Positions 1 to 11,499 of a stretch of DNA of 64,000 bases are shown one piece after another; position 1 is the first letter of the stretch; each line of letters begins with the position of its first letter. Below the pieces are notes generated by a model. It searched no databases, was not told the DNA's origin, and worked only from the letters and a program-made list of their open reading frames with translations. The stretch is from positions 17,280,918 through 17,344,917 of the forward strand of contig OY754978.1 in the NCBI GenBank assembly GCA_963576475.1, read 5' to 3'. Made by a program: the position numbers and the translations under genes. The DNA comes from Molanna angustata. Its lineage: Eukaryota > Arthropoda > Insecta > Trichoptera > Molannidae.

Positions 1-599
1 TACCCATCAACAATTTAAGGATATACATATTTATCACGATCTTATTTTTGCTGTATGAATCTGACGTTTAACAATTAATCATAAAAAATAATAAGTAGGT
101 ACCTACGTTCTTAATAATTTAAAGTTGTAAGTCTGGCGAGACTGTTGGTCTTACATCCCTAATCTACCTCATCACTCAAATGAAACTGGATTTTTAAGTT
201 GTTTTATTTCTTGTCGTCTTAGAAAATTGAGTTTTATTCATACAACGGATCTAAAAAGTTTTTAAAAACAAAACTTAAGAAAACGTCCAACGCTAAACGA
301 TTTTAAACCTCTGAAAAATTTTATGTTTTTCAAAAAAAAAATTAAGGTTTTTGGCCTCAAAACCAAAAAAATATTATAAATAAACAAAAATATATGCAGT
401 TATTATACATCAAAATTTAGCTATTAAATATAAATTAATTGACGTGCTAAACATATAACCATATTATGAAAATGAACCGATTTCATTTTTAGAAAATAAT
501 AATATTTCAATTTATTACGATAAAACTATATTAACTGATCGGTCAATTCAACATAATATACCCGGTATAATAATACACAATAAAATAAATAAAAAATTA
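1..599. other. AT-rich sequence, nothing recognised
   Basis: No open frame, tRNA-like fold or repeat shared with the rest of the window was recognised. The sequence is very AT-rich with many homopolymer A and T runs. Confidence 0.4.
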
Positions 600-1165
600 A
601 GACATTTGCGACGTGGCTAGTCCGAATTCTTGTCATATTATAAAATCATTTGATGAAAAAATTAGAAAATATACCTCTTTAGGTAACGAGATTAAAAGAC
701 CTTGGCATTCTCGTAAAATAATAATATTACCGTTCATTATTTCAGCCACTGGCATTAATCCAAAATTAAATGCCGTAATTTAGAAATTTTAGATATATCG
801 AAAAACTTAATAATAAAAATGCAAAAAACTGTAATTATGAATGCATGTAGAATCGTCAAAGATTTTTTAAACGTTAATATTCGGGAATCAGTACGGTTGA
901 TACGAAGTATAGAGACCTCCTCAGAGTCAAATCCTTTGATATGTTAAGTATCTGGATGGGTGAATTATTCCCAATTGAAAGCTTGATGATGCGTTTGTTA
1001 CATTTTATTTTGTTCTATTAAATTATTTACATACAATTTACGCATTGATCTGCTAATTCTTTTGAGGATGTGTATAATGGTAATAACAATGAGTGATGAG
1101 TGTTATTATTTGTAGTGCTTCATTGTTATTAAAATCATTTGTAAATGTAAATAAGTAATAGGCCT
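600..1165 (+). pseudogene. Degenerate LINE 3' portion (end of ORF and 3' UTR)
   Basis: Short translated pieces in shifting frames look like the C-terminal region of a non-LTR retrotransposon protein: PFIISATGINPKLN near 730 and MQKTVIMNACRIVKDFLN near 820. Stops and frameshifts separate them. The non-coding part from about 942 (TATCTGGATGGGTGAA...) recurs at 13494-13690 with many point differences, so it is a dispersed 3' UTR. The clade was not determined. Confidence 0.5.
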
Positions 1166-1836
1166 TAATACTAATGATGTTATTATTGTGTAGTTTATGG
1201 CTTAACGCTGTATTTTGTCTAAATTTAACCCAAATAAAATAAACCACGAATTTTGAGTATGAATGTGCGCACGCGCTAAAGTTTGTGTGACTTATTGAAA
1301 TCTACGGTATGGTGGGGGCGGAGAGAGGTTAGTTGATATTATAATTTGCTGATACATTACAAAGTGTAGACATATTAAAAATAGGGGCGAGTTTAAATTT
1401 ACATTTACGAATTATATTTTAATTTTATGATTAAATGAATAAATTATTAGTAATATACATACCGCTGGTAATAAAACCATCTTTCTATAAAAAAATTATT
1501 AAAGTAAATTTTAAGAAATAATATTGTCCGAAGGAAGATGAGGTTAGCATAGGTTATAATTTTAAAATATGCCACAAAGTAGTAGCAACATCATATGAAA
1601 ATGTTCAAGCTAATTTCAGATTATGAGAACTTTTTTTTGTAAAAACCGTTTTTTATCGAATTATTTTCAATAAATAAAAACTTTTGGTCCATCAATTTTT
1701 ACTTAATGAGTTGTTTAATTATTCGTTTTTCCTAATAAAAGTAATTTTGATAATTACCTTATTCTGATACATTGAAAATAAATCGACGTAAATAATGTAC
1801 TAGTTAATATTAAAGACAATTTTATATTTCTTTTAG
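1166..1836. other. AT-rich sequence, nothing recognised
   Basis: No supported feature. It contains a short GC-richer patch near 1260-1330 but no open frame or structure that I could assign. Confidence 0.35.
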
Positions 1837-2100
1837 TTGGACTGTTCATCGCCACAACCACTCGTTCTGCTTATGGGGATTAATAACGACCCCATGCAAA
1901 ACTCTGAAAGAACACATAAAGAACATAAGGAGAGTCTGGATCACTCTATAACCATACAGACACTGCGCACTACACAGTGCCAAAGAGAGCTAATCACGAG
2001 GATACAACTGACTGAAGACAAGAGTGAAACGTATTTTTGGCAGAAAGTCTTGAAAGTCCTTTTTAGGACTGCCAATTCTGATAAAAATGCCGTATGCATG
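1837..2100 (+). repeat. Dispersed repeat, family E (copy 1)
   Basis: The start (CCACAACCACTCGTTCTGCT, followed by TATGGGG) and an inner piece (CAGACACTGC...ACAGTGCC) match the segment at 38990-39115. A 95-codon open frame lies across it, but the second copy does not keep that frame, so I treat it as chance. The class of element is unknown. Confidence 0.45.
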
Positions 2101-2424
2101 AATGCAATAAAATATAATTTGTAGTGATTATACCTATTAAAATATTATATAAGTGTATAAAATCACGTTGAGTATATTTATCTTAAGTATCTGATTTTTA
2201 ACCAATATAATTATGGAATTTTACAATCGATTCATTGCATCAATAGCTTATAAAATAGTTGACAATTAAACCAATTTCTCAATAGATGGCGTAAAAAAAA
2301 TGTTTTTTCGTTACTTCATAGATGGCAATAGTAAAAATGCATTGTTTTCAAATGAATTTCAAAAACTACATTGATAAGGGAACTCAACAAGAAGGCATAA
2401 TTGGTGAACGATGCGCAAGCGCAT

Positions 2425-2610
2425 AAAGTTATCACATAAACCAGTTGATGATAGGTCGTAAGCCCTGTAGGTGCCTTGAGTTCCTGGTTCTTCTATAATA
2501 TCCCAACTTCGTCTCTATTGAGATGTTAAAAAGTTAAAACATCATTTGACTCCCGACAGGGAAAAAAATCCAATGTTTGCGTATATGCAATTAAAAAATT
2601 ATTCGAGGTT
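2425..2610 (+). repeat. Small inverted-repeat element, family B (copy 1)
   Basis: The segment holds a spacer (GGTCGTAAGCCCTGTAGGTG...), the motif CGTCTCTATTGAGAT, then TTGACTCCCGACAGGGAAAA and CCAATGTTTGCG. The same parts occur at 40410-40590, but there the spacer is reverse-complemented relative to the tail. A third, partial copy lies at 12705-12740 (TTCTTCTATAATATGTCAAC). It resembles a MITE; termini are not resolved. Confidence 0.5.
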
Positions 2611-3189
2611 ATAATTTCTTATTTTTTATTTGTTAAACTATGGTCAGTTAAAATGGACATTGTGTTTAGATTCGATTGTGGTTGCAAGTGATTAAAGTTA
2701 GGCACAGAGACGTTATCTACAATACAACATACCACACGTAGCAATTCGGTAAATAGATATTATACACCATTGTTGCATTATTATCCCAACTAAGCACTGG
2801 TTGAGGTAATTCTGAAACACGTACAGTTAGCCAACAACGTTGCAGGTAGGTAGGTACTACATACATATTATCACCAGATATAACAAGAGGGAATAAATGA
2901 AGTTTGAATCATGTATGAAATATACATACCTACCTAGTTTGATTTGTAATTATCACATTTACAACGTAACCTTTTTCCGAAATTGAATAAATGAGCTATG
3001 CATATACGTAGGTAAAAGAATCATTGCTCGAGGTGAATTAAGATGTAAAACATTCCGCTTTTGAAGTTAGAATTTAAATCTTAAAAGTATGTATAAAAAA
3101 GAATACATATATGAAAATATTCATAAAATTATTAAATTATACACTCGATATAATGTTTTACGAAAATTTAAGGGACGATAGTTTTCATC

Positions 3190-3445
3190 TTTTTCTTCTC
3201 AGCCTCCTCCATCTCATTCCACGCCACTCTATCTTGTGCTATTCAATTTTGCAACCAATTGACACGAGCATGACGGCTTATGTCATCCTTCTATCTTATT
3301 GGCGGTCTTCCAACACATAACATACTTCTTCTTCTTCTTCTCAGCCTAATCCCGTGCACTCCTGGACGAACGCCTCCACGCCATTCAATCTTGTGCTCTG
3401 AGCAACCAATTGACGCCAGCATGATGGCTGATGTCATCTTCCTCA
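3190..3445 (-). mobile_element. Two adjacent LINE/SINE 3' ends with (GAA)n tails
   Basis: Read on the minus strand, two related ~120-bp segments lie head to tail. Each carries a block around ACCAATTGAC plus a CATGATGGCTGATGTCATC-type block and ends in (GAA)n (TTCTTCTTCTTCTTCTCAGC on plus, at 3329). The motif order resembles the 3' ends of RTE-type LINEs and their SINEs in Lepidoptera. The coding part is absent. Confidence 0.45.
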
Positions 3446-3454
3446 ATGTGCACG

Positions 3455-3795
3455 TAGTGAGAATTGAACACCGCATTCATCTATCTTGACATATATCCAT
3501 TGCTTCATCCATATTGATACACTGTCTCATACATGCTAATCTTGCTAGTCATACATTTTTTACATCACGTAGAAAGTGCATACTATGAGTTTTGTGACAA
3601 TGTTTTTGTGTGTATCGTGTATTGTGAAAACTTTTGTCCTCTAGGAATCTTATAGTTGTTTAAGAATCTAATAGAAATTTACTTCATAAAAATGCATTTA
3701 GAGATTGTCAACCTTTCGAAAAGAAAAAAATGTACACTTGCTATGTAGTGGAAAGTTTAGAGTTGGCTGCAACCCACTCGTTTAAATTTGATATA
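3455..3795 (-). repeat. Dispersed repeat, family D (copy 1)
   Basis: The reverse complement begins AAACGAGTGGGTTGCAGCCAA (ending near 3790) and later has a block with TGTATGAGACAGTGTATCAA. The same order is found on the plus strand at 61926-62230. Partial copies occur at 31960-32130, 45545-45700 and 51785-51960. No coding capacity. A Helitron-type origin is possible but not shown. Confidence 0.5.
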
Positions 3796-4291
3796 AATTG
3801 TATGTACTCTTTTAAATTGCCACTGCCTAGCTTATGTACCTACTGCTAAATGATTAATATGAAGATGTGGCTTATAATTTTTATTTAATATTTTTCGTGA
3901 ATATTCTTGGTGACTAAAGGGATAATAAATTTGAATGACGCCGTTTTCTGATAAAAGTCACGGCAGCCCAAGGAAGTCAGGTAATATATTTTAAATTGGA
4001 TGTAAAGTTTACAATATATTGTCAGGGTGTGATGGGAAAATCAGATGCCATAAATCATTTTAATCTAAGCAGAAATAAAACCTTCCATATTAATAAAAAC
4101 AAACCCAATTGTAATCAAAAGATTAGGCATTTTACAAATAAATAAATTATGACGATATTTTTATTTATTATAAAATTAATGAACAAATTATACCAAAGTA
4201 TTTTTCCACAAAAATCGATAACAACGATGATATCACCTCGACGAAAACGACGAATTATCAAGGTCTTAAATGAAACTTATTCAGACAAAAT
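3796..4291. other. No recognised feature
   Basis: AT-rich stretch between repeats. I see no open frame or repeat shared with the rest of the window. Confidence 0.3.
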
Positions 4292-4748
4292 TACTAGTTG
4301 CATGTAACACTTGAGATCCAACTGTCGATAGCGATATTATGCATAGTTGAAGAATAAGTACCAAACTATAAACTCATAAATCCAAATTTTTTTCATTTAT
4401 TCATTTATTCATTTACTTTTACATAAAAAATATTTAATATACATACAGCGCAAGTGACAACAATAAGAAAAATTTTAGAACATATAAAATTTCAAAATTA
4501 CATTACATTTTACAGTAGGTATATCATACATTTTAATAATGAAAATACAATTTACAGAGGGAATGTAATTTTTCCAAACTACTACGCTGCATTAAATATA
4601 TTGTCTCATTGGACGCCCAACTAGGTAAACCTGTTTTAGGACGTCTGATAAGTAGTAGTACTTGTCAATTAGTATCAATAACCAGTATCAGCACATACAT
4701 AATGGTACAAAAATATGTAGGCTTTACAAAGTTAATAATCTGAATATA

Positions 4749-7739
4749 CTAGAGTGCAGTCAATATATTATTTGACTCCTCTATACCAATGGATATAAGC
4801 CAAGCAATTATTGTTTTTTTTAGCACAACTCTTTTCATCATTTTCCAATCATCAGGCAGTATGTTAAACATTTTGGGGCCAAGAAAGTTAAAATTACGTT
4901 GAGCGAATGTGGTTTTTGTTTTTTTCTTTATAATAATGGACTTTTGAGAATTACGAGTGGGGTATGAGTGGGTAGCTATCGGATATTCCTGTCTATGTTT
5001 GTGAGTATGTAGAATTATTTTGCTAATGTATAGTTGTCTAACATTTAAGACTTTAAAATCAGTAAATAATTGATTACTGGGATATCTGAATGGTTTATTG
5101 AGTATTATTCGTATTATTGATTTTTGAACTTTTAAAAGTGGATCCATAACGGTCATACTACATCCCCCCCATCCAATACATCCATACTGCATCACTGAAT
5201 TACATAGTGCATAGTAAATTTGTCTTAGATCCTGAATTTCAAGGATATTTTTGGTGTTGACAAATATAAATATGAGTCTTTTCAACTTTTTACAAATATA
5301 ATCTACATGTACATTCCATTTAAGAAATTTATCTATGTATATGCCCAAATATTTCACACTTTCGACTGAATCAATAGTTTTACAATCGCATATATTTAAA
5401 GTACTTGGAGATATACATTGGTGTATTTTTATCAGCTGTGGGTTTTTTGGTTGACCGGTTTCAGTTGGACTGAAACATATCGTTTTTGTTTTTTCCACAT
5501 TTAAAGTTAGCAAATTACAGTTTAGCCATTCTTTAACCTCGTTGATATCCTTTTCAGCTTTCCCGTGTACATTAGACCAATTGCTATCTTCATATAATAA
5601 CACTGTGTCATCCGCAAATGTAATTATATGTCCCGTTCTTTTGCTATTGCATAGCTCGTTGATGTAGATTGTAAATAGAATCGGTCCCAGTGTACTACCT
5701 TGAGGCACTCCAAATCGCAGTTCTTCACATTCACTGAATGTATCATCAACTCTTACTTTTTGGGTTCGTCCTGTAATATAGCTTTTCATCCAATTAAGTA
5801 GGTTATTTTTGATACCAATATTAGATAGTCTTTTGATTAGAATTTGGTGTGAGATAGTGTCAAACGCTTTAGCTAAATCTAAGAATATAGCAATACATTT
5901 TTTTCCACTGTCGACCTGATGCGTAATAATATCAGTAAGTCTGGCAATTGCGTCATCAGCTCCTAAATCGTTTCGAAAGCCGAATTGATTCTGTGAGAGA
6001 ATATTGTATTTATTAAAATATGTTGTTAGGCGACTTTTGACAATTTTTTCGATTATTTTCGCACTTGTATTAAGTAAAGATATAGGTCTGTAATTTTCAA
6101 TTTGGGTTTTAGAGCCATTTTTGTGAATCGGGATTACAGTGGATTCTTTTAAATGTTTAGGGAATATTCCTTGTGAAAAACTTAAATTAAATATATGCGC
6201 TAGGGGAATAGATACTTGATGTTTTAGTGTTTTTAGTAATTTTGAGCTAATGTCATCTGGACCCATCGCATGCGTGTTCTTTAATTCATCGATAAACTTA
6301 ACAATTTCCGTTGGTGAAGTTTTAATATCCGTTATTTGATAGGGGACTGATATTTCATTGATATTTTGTTGTATAGAATTTTCTGTTTGTTTATTAGTAT
6401 ATTTTAGAATATCATTAGCTAATCTAGATCCAACTGAGGTGAAATGTTTGTTTGCAAGGTTAGCAATTGTTTTTTTATCTTCAATTGTTATGTTATCGAT
6501 TACTATTCGTTGGAATTGAGATGATATATTTGTTTTTGTTTTAGTTATTTCGCGCATTATGTTCCACATAGTTTTGGGTGATTTTGAATTATCCTCATAT
6601 AATATTTTCTTGTAGTAATTTATTTTAGCCGTATTCAGGACAGCTTTGCATATATTTCTATATGTTTTGTATTCATGTTGTTATAAAAAATTTTCAGCGT
6701 TTTTATTTGCTTTGCTATGTAATTTATTTCTTTTATGTATACATTTAACGATACTGTCTGTTATCCAAGGAGTAAATCTCATTTTAGCATTTGATATAAA
6801 TTTATTACATGTATGTTTATTAATATATATTTTTAATATTTTTATAAATTTATTCATGGCTGTATCTGTATCATGTATGTTTAGGATAGTTTGCCAGTTT
6901 TCATCATGTAATTCTTTTATAAGCTCAACATAATTAGTTTCCTTGAAGTATCTTTGTTTCGTTATATTAGATTTACCTTTTATGCAAAGTGCTGTTGCGT
7001 AGTGGTCAGATACAGTGGTTTTAAAAATATACGAGTCAAAGTTCAAAATATTTTTAATATTTATATGATCAATGCAGGAATTACTTCCTTTGAATTCTCT
7101 GGTTGGTGAAGTTATCGTTAGGTGGAAACCATTTTCTGTTAATAAACAGGTATAGTCTATAGAGTTAGAATTCCTAGTAGCCAGAGTGTTGATGTTTAAA
7201 TCACCAATAATTATCTGTCGATTACTTTTTGTTTCAATCAAGATCTGTTGCAAAGCTTGGAGAAATGGTTCTATATTCTGAAATGAAGGAGATCTATACA
7301 TAGCCAGTATGTCTAAATCCTTAATTGTTATTTTAAGACAGTTAGCTTGTGGTAAGTGTACTTCTGTTACAAGTGCTAGTAGAGTATTATGAATATATAT
7401 AACAATTCCGCTGCTTTTATTTAAAATATTATTTGTATGATATTCTTTAAAGTTTGGTAGAGATTTTGTAATATAATTTTCGTTCAGCCAGCACTCTGTT
7501 AATATTATAATGTCAAAATGGTTGTTGAATTTGTCTAAGAAAATCAAAAAGTCATCAATATTATTTATGCTTCTAATATTTTGGTGAATAATTTTAAATT
7601 GACAATTGTCCCAATTGATATTTTTAATAATGTTTAAATCATCCAAAATAATGTTTTTTTTGTCGAATTGTAATTTGTCGAGAATATCTATTTTATTGTA
7701 AGACATTTTTATTTCTGTAACACACACAGTACATGTCAT
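4749..7739 (-). pseudogene. LINE ORF2: apurinic-type endonuclease plus reverse transcriptase, one premature stop
   Basis: ORF2 drives target-primed reverse transcription: the N-terminal endonuclease nicks target DNA and the RT copies the element RNA. Endonuclease motifs appear in order: HQNIRSINN (~residue 50), ILTECWL (~80), IIIGDLNIN (~175), SDHYATAL (~245). RT motifs follow: NYRPISLLN, FLDLAKAFDTISH, GVPQGSTLGPILF, and ITFADDTVLLY with the catalytic FADD. The two open stretches (7739-6681 and 6569-4749) are in the same frame, and the TAA at 6683-6681 is the visible interruption, so about 995 codons would otherwise be continuous. The first ATG is at 7739; MSYNKID a few codons later is an alternative start. 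The element seems recently inactivated. Clade assignment (CR1/Jockey group) is from motif style only. Confidence 0.85.
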
Positions 7740-7905
7740 TCATACTAGTTGCAGCACTTTTGTATTTCAGAAACTTAAATTTGGATTTCTTATAAATATT
7801 AAATTTAGCAGATAGGCTAAATAAAGGATTCATGTAATTTAGATGTACTTGTGAGATGACAATTAACGAGTAGGTACATAATATATATAGATACAGTAAT
7901 TTCAA

Positions 7906-9077
7906 TATCCAGCATGAGGTGCTTTTTTGTTATGTATAATGATTGCAAGGAGTTACGACATATATAATTATTTTTCATGAAATTATACGAAAAATGTATT
8001 TTTGTATGTGTGAGACAAAATTTACGAGTAATAATATGTCTAGGTAACAGTGGCAGCTTGAAATAAAAGTTGACTTAACATCTAATAAAACATTTAAAGA
8101 AGATTCCATATCATAAGTTTTTTGTTAGGAGTACAGAATGCATCGTAAGTTTTTTGTTAGGAGTACAGAATGCAAGGGCTTGTTAAATATATAAATATTT
8201 TCCTAACTTAAGGCACAATTTTTTGGTATATGTAAGACAAATAAATACATGTATACATTTGGAAGTAACAGTGACAACTGAAAAAAAAAACACAATATTT
8301 ATACAGTAAACTTGTTATACACGATAATTTAGGTACAGCTTTTATAGATAATATAATAATATAAGACACTTTTTTTTGTAGTGTATAATGATAGCAAGGG
8401 ATTGTAATACAACTCAGAAAAACACAGTATTTATACAGTAAACTTATTATAGACGATAATTTAGGTACAACTTTTATAGATGATATAATAAGATAAGATA
8501 TTTTTTTTTTGTAGTGTATAATGATTGCAAGGGATTGCAATATATTAAGTATATGATTATTTTCTTGAATTTAAATTAATATTGTATTCAATTATTATAA
8601 CTATTTTACTTGATATTAATCGAGAGATTTTCTGTTTTTACGAGTGAGGCAAAAAAAAAAATATATAACAAATAATAGGTGCACTTGGAGGTCACAGTAA
8701 CATCCAGAAATGCATAATAAACAAATATCTTTCTTGACATGCATAATGAAAAGGAGAGATAGCAAAATATATAATTATTTATCATATTTAACTTATACAA
8801 CTTTTGTTTATTTATTTTCTTATTGGTATGTTTGAAGCAGAAAGTAAACAATAGGCATACTTGAGTATTACAGTGACATGTAAGTGCATAATGAACAAAA
8901 AACAGACTCAATATCCATTCTAAATTAAATAAAACTTTTATGGACGATTCAGTAGGTGCGGCGTTATAAACAATAATATAGATATGGACTTTAAATGTAG
9001 TTGTGGCATTTATATAATAGTATAATTTCGGTAAATATAGCAATATTCTAATATTTTTTAATAGAAAGTGTATCAGC
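7906..9077 (-). repeat. Spacer between LINE ORF1 and ORF2 with degenerate tandem repeats
   Basis: Two ~126-bp units sit side by side at about 8288-8540 (each with TTTATACAGTAAACTT, ATAATTTAGGTACA and TGTAGTGTATAATGAT). A 32-bp unit is doubled at 8110-8173 (AAGTTTTTTGTTAGGAGTAC). Looser repeats of a GGAAGTAACAGTGACA-like motif occur near 8047, 8260, 8690 and 8865. No conserved protein was seen; open frames here are AT-rich chance frames. Confidence 0.6.
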
Positions 9078-9563
9078 TTATGGTAATGATTCAATTTTAG
9101 ACTCAGAGTTGATAAGTATAGTATTAGATCCGATATCTTTCCGCATATATATTTGTCCCGCTCTGGTCCAAATAAACTTATATTGTTTAGATTTCGCCGC
9201 TTGTCTAGCAAGATAATATAAACGATTAGCACGAAAAGTCAGGTGTTCATCAATATAAACTTGTGAGTTGATACCATCAATACCCAACATCATTGTACTC
9301 ATTCTACTTTCGATTGTTTTACACTTTCTATTGTATATTTTTGCTTTAGATAGAAATTCAGATTTAACAGTATTAGAAATAAACTTTATAACAATTGGCC
9401 TATGACGTGTATTGCCATTTATTGAAGAAGCATCTTTTTTTGTCTGAAGAGCAGCTCGGTAAGTACAATCAATGTCTTTGGTTGTTGCAGTAGATCCTAT
9501 TAACGTAGCCATCTTTGTGATGACATCATTAAGATCCTTTTTTGTGTCCGGTATTCCTTTCAC
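9078..9563 (-). pseudogene. LINE ORF1 C-terminal part, baculovirus FP-like domain
   Basis: The 161-residue frame matches the C-terminal half of insect LINE ORF1 proteins that carry a domain related to the baculovirus FP (few polyhedra) protein. The recognisable part is YIDEHLT...ANRLYYLARQAAK...YKFIWTRAGQIYMRKD (about residues 105-150). Such ORF1 proteins are thought to bind element RNA. The frame stays open a few codons upstream of the ATG, up to the hairpin at 9598. N-terminal coiled-coil or zinc-finger sequence expected for the family is missing, so this is a 5' truncation and the ATG at 9563 is probably an internal methionine. Confidence 0.75.
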
Positions 9564-9597
9564 TATTATATCATTATGTTTATTGAATCAAATATTG

Positions 9598-9649
9598 AAA
9601 AAAATATTCTAAAATATTCAAATTATTGAATATTTTAGAATATTTTTTT
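9598..9649. repeat. Perfect 24-bp hairpin at the LINE 5' junction
   Basis: The left arm 9598-9621 and right arm 9626-9649 are exact reverse complements with loop ATTA. The right arm and following bases align with the target repeat (family A; compare AAATTAATAAATATTTGAAG near 45964), so the left arm appears to be an inverted copy of target DNA next to the truncated LINE. Confidence 0.85.
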
Positions 9650-9758
9650 TTCTATACAACACATGTAGGTATGTATGTATGTCAAGATAGGATAGTATGA
9701 AGGTCAGTCTTTTGATCCTACCCAGAATATGAAAACAGCATGATGGTATGTATGTATG

Positions 9759-10340
9759 GGGTCACCAATATGGGGGCCACGTCACCAATATGGGTTTAGG
9801 TTACCTTTATGGAGGTCTTGGAGGTATGGCTCTCGTGGATAGAACGCAGAGGGTTTGAAGCCCTGTTCCACTTTATTCGTTTGGGCAGAATCGAACCGCC
9901 GGACGAATGAACATTTCGCACGTTTGGATTGGGATCGAACCAATCGACGTGTACCTGTGTCACGGTTTGTCCACACGTGTTATATGGACGAAACGTCCAC
10001 CAATATACTATACGTTACCGGTAGTAATCGTATAGCATAGATATGCACAATATTAAACAGTTATAAATAAGAGCAGTGGGTATCTCAATATTGAAATATG
10101 GTTTACTTACATAAAACTTTTTAATCGAACACAAACAAGTATATATAAAATACAATGAAAGAATAATTATTACTAATTAATATTACGCGAATTAATTGCG
10201 CGGACAAAAATGGAGATGATGAAGCGCAACACCTTGACCGAACGAGAGTCCACAGAAGATAGCCGGCCGCTAGTCGAGCGGCCGCTTACAACGGTAGGGT
10301 CGCCTGGCGGGGGAAATGTTAGCTGGCTCAGCCCGCCACA
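9759..10340 (-). mobile_element. Solo LTR-like insertion, TGTGG group
   Basis: A 582-bp insertion interrupts family A between two TATG tetramers (9755-9758 and 10341-10344). In minus orientation it starts TGTGGCGGGCTGAGCC, like the other TGTGG LTRs here, and near its end has two TTGGTGACsteps (TTGGTGACGTGG, TTGGTGACCCC) that resemble the primer-binding motif seen after the LTRs at 25391 and 18867. No long open frame. The exact inner end of the LTR and any leftover primer site cannot be separated by eye. Confidence 0.6.
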
Positions 10341-10880
10341 TATGTTTGGAGATAAGTATCAAACTATTAAGTCTTCTTACATATTGTGTGTAGGCTACTG
10401 CCATACAAATTGTATGAAGCAATTTCGTCACTAAATTCATTTTTTATAAAAATTGTTTAAAAAAATTTACGATGTGCTAATAATGCAAGGGTAATATTTT
10501 TTATAGAAAATCAAATTATCTAGTTGGGGTATTTCGGCTTTTTTCGATATTTTTAAAAAATTTGAAAATATAGGCAGTTAAATTCAAAAATTTATCAAAA
10601 AAAAAAAATTATCTTAATAAAAAATGTTTGAGAAACCCTGGAACTTTTTTGAAAAAAATTATTTGAGATTTTGTGTTTGTCTATGTTTATACAAATTTTC
10701 AGCGTTCTAGCTTTTATGGTTCCTGAGATGTATGGAAAAAGAAACCAAAAATTCAAAAGTTGATTACTCCTGACTGAAAAAAAATTCAAAATTCTGAGTA
10801 AAAAAGTTTTGTAGGCCTTTAACTTTTTATATATTCTGAAATTTTGGGCTCTGTAAATTGAGCGGATCAAAAGTTATAAG

Positions 10881-10909
10881 ACACACACACACACCCTCAC
10901 ACACCCACA

Positions 10910-10984
<75 letters not shown>

Positions 10985-11006
10985 ACACACACACACACAG
11001 ACACAC
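10881..11006. repeat. (CA)n microsatellite inside family A
   Basis: About 126 bp of CA repeats with a few CCCT and AG interruptions. It sits at the same internal place as shorter or longer tracts in the other family A copies. Long VCVC open frames here come from the repeat alone. Confidence 0.9.
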
Positions 11007-11180
11007 GAAATGTTCTACTCCGAACTCTGAGTAAGTCCGTATATGGAACATATATGCTGCAATGCCTCTAAATTGGTGTTTTTTGACGTCCACTACGCCA
11101 TACAAAATGTTCCTTCATACACGCATCTTGGATTTAAACTGCCTCTTCCTTCAATAGAATTTCATTCTCTTGAACGAATC

Positions 11181-11499
11181 GACAGTTGGAAAAGTTAATT
11201 TCCAGAACCTAAACAATATTTTCATAGTACGGGAACTTAACGTAGCTTATATTTTTCTCAAAAAAAAAACCCTCCCGTTATATGATCCTTAATCTTAAGT
11301 AATAAGTTTTCAAAACTCTGAGCTGTGTCGTACAATATACATTTCTAGCGAACATTACGGACGATGTTCTACCCGAATGTTGGATCGCTTGCTACATACT
11401 TCATTAAAATCGGTCCAACCGTTTAGGAGTTCAGTGACACGCACAGAACAGTGACACGTTCAATACACGTACAGAAGAATAATTTAAAGATATTAATTA
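11181..11499. other. No recognised feature
   Basis: Sequence after family A copy 1. A CCTAGCGGTCTAACCGTTTAGGAG-like phrase (near 11950) and CGGTCCAACCGTTTAGGAG-like phrase (near 11410) recur, suggesting an old repeat, but I cannot define it. Confidence 0.3.

Larger units (their letters stand above)
4376..9597 (-). mobile_element. Nearly complete LINE (CR1/Jockey-like), 5' truncated
   Basis: Read on the minus strand the element has a truncated ORF1 (9563-9078), a 1.3-kb spacer with degenerate repeats, ORF2 (7739-4749; endonuclease then reverse transcriptase), a ~370-bp 3' UTR and a tail of AATGAATA-type repeats (plus-strand TTCATTTATTCATTTATTCA at 4392). It is inserted in a family A repeat. 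The 5' end stops within ORF1 and abuts a perfect 24-bp hairpin at 9598-9649. A clear target-site duplication was not resolved. Confidence 0.85.
4292..11180 (+). mobile_element. Family A repeat, copy 1, split by two insertions
   Basis: Three collinear pieces match the uninterrupted copy at 45881-46757: 4292-4375 (from TAGTTGCATGTAACAC), 9622-9758, and 10341-11180 (ending ATCGACAGTTGGA). The gaps are filled by a LINE (4376-9597) and a solo LTR (9759-10340). The family has near-terminal inverted repeats TCCAACTGTCGAT / ATCGACAGTTGGA, no coding capacity and an internal (CA)n tract. Sequence upstream of the first inverted repeat is also shared between copies, so the true end lies beyond it. Confidence 0.7.

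Noticed and set aside
1837..2124. 95-codon open frame as a small gene
   Set aside because: It overlaps a dispersed repeat whose other copy (38990-39115) does not keep the frame.
8606..9232. 208-codon minus-strand frame between LINE ORF2 and ORF1
   Set aside because: Composition is AT-driven (I, L, F, Y, N rich), it overlaps ORF1 in another frame, and it lies in repeat-rich spacer.
10827..11105. Long open frame of VCVC... on the minus strand
   Set aside because: It is only the (CA)n microsatellite translated; the same holds at 29195-29531.
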